A stretch of 7,056 nucleotides of DNA, taken from NCBI GenBank assembly GCA_015493675.1, contig WGCR01000497.1, positions 1 through 7,056 on the forward strand, given 5' to 3'. Positions 6,346-7,056 of the stretch are shown here, piece by piece; the first letter of the stretch is position 1, and each line of letters begins with the position of its first letter. This stretch comes from Anaerolineae bacterium (GTDB lineage Bacteria > Chloroflexota > Anaerolineae > J102). Below the pieces are notes generated by a model. It was not told the origin of the DNA. It did no database searches and saw only the letters and a list, made by a program, of their open reading frames with translations. The position numbers and the translations under genes are program-made.

Positions 6346-6370
6346 TCCACCACCTGACGACCGCGTTCTC

Positions 6371-6380
6371 ATATCGATAT
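6371..6380. repeat. ATATCGATAT perfect palindrome in the malG-malE gap
   Basis: A 10-bp perfect palindrome that begins 26 bp after the malG stop. No convincing promoter boxes lie next to it and no T run follows, so its role is unknown and it may be chance. Confidence 0.3.
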
Positions 6381-6439
6381 CCCTTGCCTGCACACATGTA
6401 GCCCATATCTCAAATCCAATCACCTTTGTCCCATTCTCA

Positions 6440-6462
6440 ATTTTCTCAAAGGAGGAGAAAAT
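6440..6462 (+). promoter_or_regulatory. hairpin displaying the Shine-Dalgarno of the binding-protein gene
   Basis: ATTTTCTC (6440-6447) and GAGAAAAT (6455-6462) are perfect 8-bp inverted arms around the 7-base loop AAAGGAG (6448-6454). The ribosome site AAGGAGG (6449-6455) lies almost wholly in the loop, while the first two bases of the ATG (6461-6463) lie at the stem base. The very strong ribosome site, five bases from the ATG, fits the high amounts of binding protein usually needed relative to permeases. The stem is A/U-rich and probably weak. Confidence 0.5.
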
Positions 6463-7056
6463 GTCGAAAAAATTGTTCATTTTATTGGCTCTGGCCCTGG
6501 TGTTGAGCCTGGCGCTGGCAGCCTGTGGCGGCAGCCGCAGCGAGCCTACGCAAGCGCCCGCGCCCACCAAGGCCGCGGAAGCCACCCAACCCGCCAAGGC
6601 GGAAGAACCGACCAAGGCCCCTGAGGCCACCAAAGCCGAGGAAACTGCTCAGCCCAGCACGGGCGAGGCCATTCACATCTCCTACTGGGAGCAGGAAGGG
6701 GATGATGTGGATGTCTTCCTGGACAAGCTGGCGCAGGAATTCATGAAGGAAAACCCGCAGATCGTCATCGAGCGGGTGCATTACGCCAATGAAGACCTGC
6801 GTGATCAGTTCCAGGTGGCGAGTCTGGCGGGCGAGGCCCCGCAACTGGTGCGGGTGCCCAACGACTTCGCGGGCCCGTTCAGCGCCCTGGACATCATTTA
6901 TCCGGCCGATGAGCTGTTCGACGACGCCTTCCTGGGCCGCTTCTTCGATGGCTCTCTGGAGCCCGCCATGGTGAGCGGCAAGCTATGGGGCGTGCCCGAC
7001 AACTACGGCAACCATCTGATGCTGCTCTACAACAAAGAGATGGTGGACAGCGTGCC
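6461..7056 (+). CDS. malE: solute-binding lipoprotein of the sugar ABC importer (partial, 5' part)
   Basis: The first 198 codons of an extracellular solute-binding protein (family 1, MalE type), cut by the window end. The signal peptide has a basic start (MSKK), a Leu/Ala core and the lipobox LAAC with Cys22, so it is lipid-anchored as in organisms without a free periplasmic binding protein. Residues 23-68 are an Ala/Pro/Thr/Lys/Glu linker with an internal near-duplication (PTKAAEAT at 35-42, PTKAPEAT at 50-57). The mature fold starts at about 70 with the expected ISYWEQEG first strand. It continues with the helix LAQEFMKENPQIVIERVHY (90-108), the segment LAGEAPQLVRVP (122-133) and the strand/loop GKLWGVPDNYG (173-183) followed by LLYNKEM (188-194), all typical of sugar-binding proteins. 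Maltodextrin as ligand is inferred from the permeases and the GH57 enzyme. It lies 115 bp after malG with its own strong ribosome site, and no terminator is visible between them. Confidence 0.93.
   Translation, partial: MSKKLFILLALALVLSLALAACGGSRSEPTQAPAPTKAAEATQPAKAEEPTKAPEATKAEETAQPSTGEAIHISYWEQEGDDVDVFLDKLAQEFMKENPQIVIERVHYANEDLRDQFQVASLAGEAPQLVRVPNDFAGPFSALDIIYPADELFDDAFLGRFFDGSLEPAMVSGKLWGVPDNYGNHLMLLYNKEMVDSV
6563..6643 (+). repeat. degenerate tandem repeat coding the lipoprotein linker
   Basis: The DNA encoding residues 35-49 is followed by a diverged copy encoding residues 50-61, both beginning with PTKA(A/P)EAT and both ending in KAEE. This makes a flexible, charged spacer between the lipid anchor and the binding domain. 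The length of such linkers is expected to vary between relatives. Confidence 0.6.

Noticed and set aside
6346..6460. Terminator or new promoter between malG and the binding-protein gene
   Set aside because: No GC-rich hairpin with a T run, and only weak promoter-like hexamers (TTGCCT near 6384 without a good -10 at the right distance).
5428..6633. 401-codon minus-strand frame across malG, the gap and the start of the binding-protein gene
   Set aside because: It overlaps two confidently identified plus-strand genes, has no ribosome site or domain, and shows shadow-type composition.

Overview
The window looks like part of a chromosome from a GC-rich bacterium, most likely a member of the Chloroflexota (Anaerolineae-like). 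This is an inference from three things: two secreted lipoproteins with long Thr/Pro/Ala(/Lys/Glu) linkers right after the lipobox cysteine, a bacterial-type lipidated GH57 enzyme with C-terminal DOMON-like modules, and a short intergenic 6/7-bp minisatellite. No rRNA, tRNA, phage or IS sequence is visible, and taxonomy was not tested by any search.

Layout. Three genes read leftward in the left half: the first 18 codons of an unidentified gene (1-54), a 69-residue single-pass membrane protein (93-302), and a large lipoprotein amylopullulanase-type glycoside hydrolase of family GH57 (389-3598). A divergent control region of about 190 bp (3599-3792) follows. It carries a plausible sigma70-type promoter in each direction and several inverted repeats placed over the promoter elements. 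Reading rightward are the two permeases of a maltose/maltodextrin-type ABC importer (MalF-like, 3793-5127; MalG-like, start at 5236 or 5260, end 6345) and the start of the matching solute-binding lipoprotein (6461 to beyond the window end).

Functional reading. The cell-surface GH57 enzyme would cut alpha-glucans (starch, glycogen, pullulan) outside the cell. The binding lipoprotein would capture the resulting maltodextrins and pass them to the MalF/MalG channel. No ATPase (MalK/MsmX type) is in the window, so it is either further downstream or shared from elsewhere. Pairing a GH57 amylopullulanase with a MalEFG importer resembles the apu/Mal-II maltodextrin cluster of Thermococcales.

Most unusual details. 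A stop-free array of 4 hexamers and 8 heptamers fills the malF-malG gap, and both permease genes lie in the same reading frame, separated in that frame by a single TAG. Several inverted repeats overlap promoter elements in the divergent region. A hairpin before the binding-protein gene would display the Shine-Dalgarno in its loop. Both permeases carry N-terminal membrane extensions. I see no convincing evidence of an entirely new biological system; this is a recognisable alpha-glucan utilisation locus with some odd regulatory and repeat structure.
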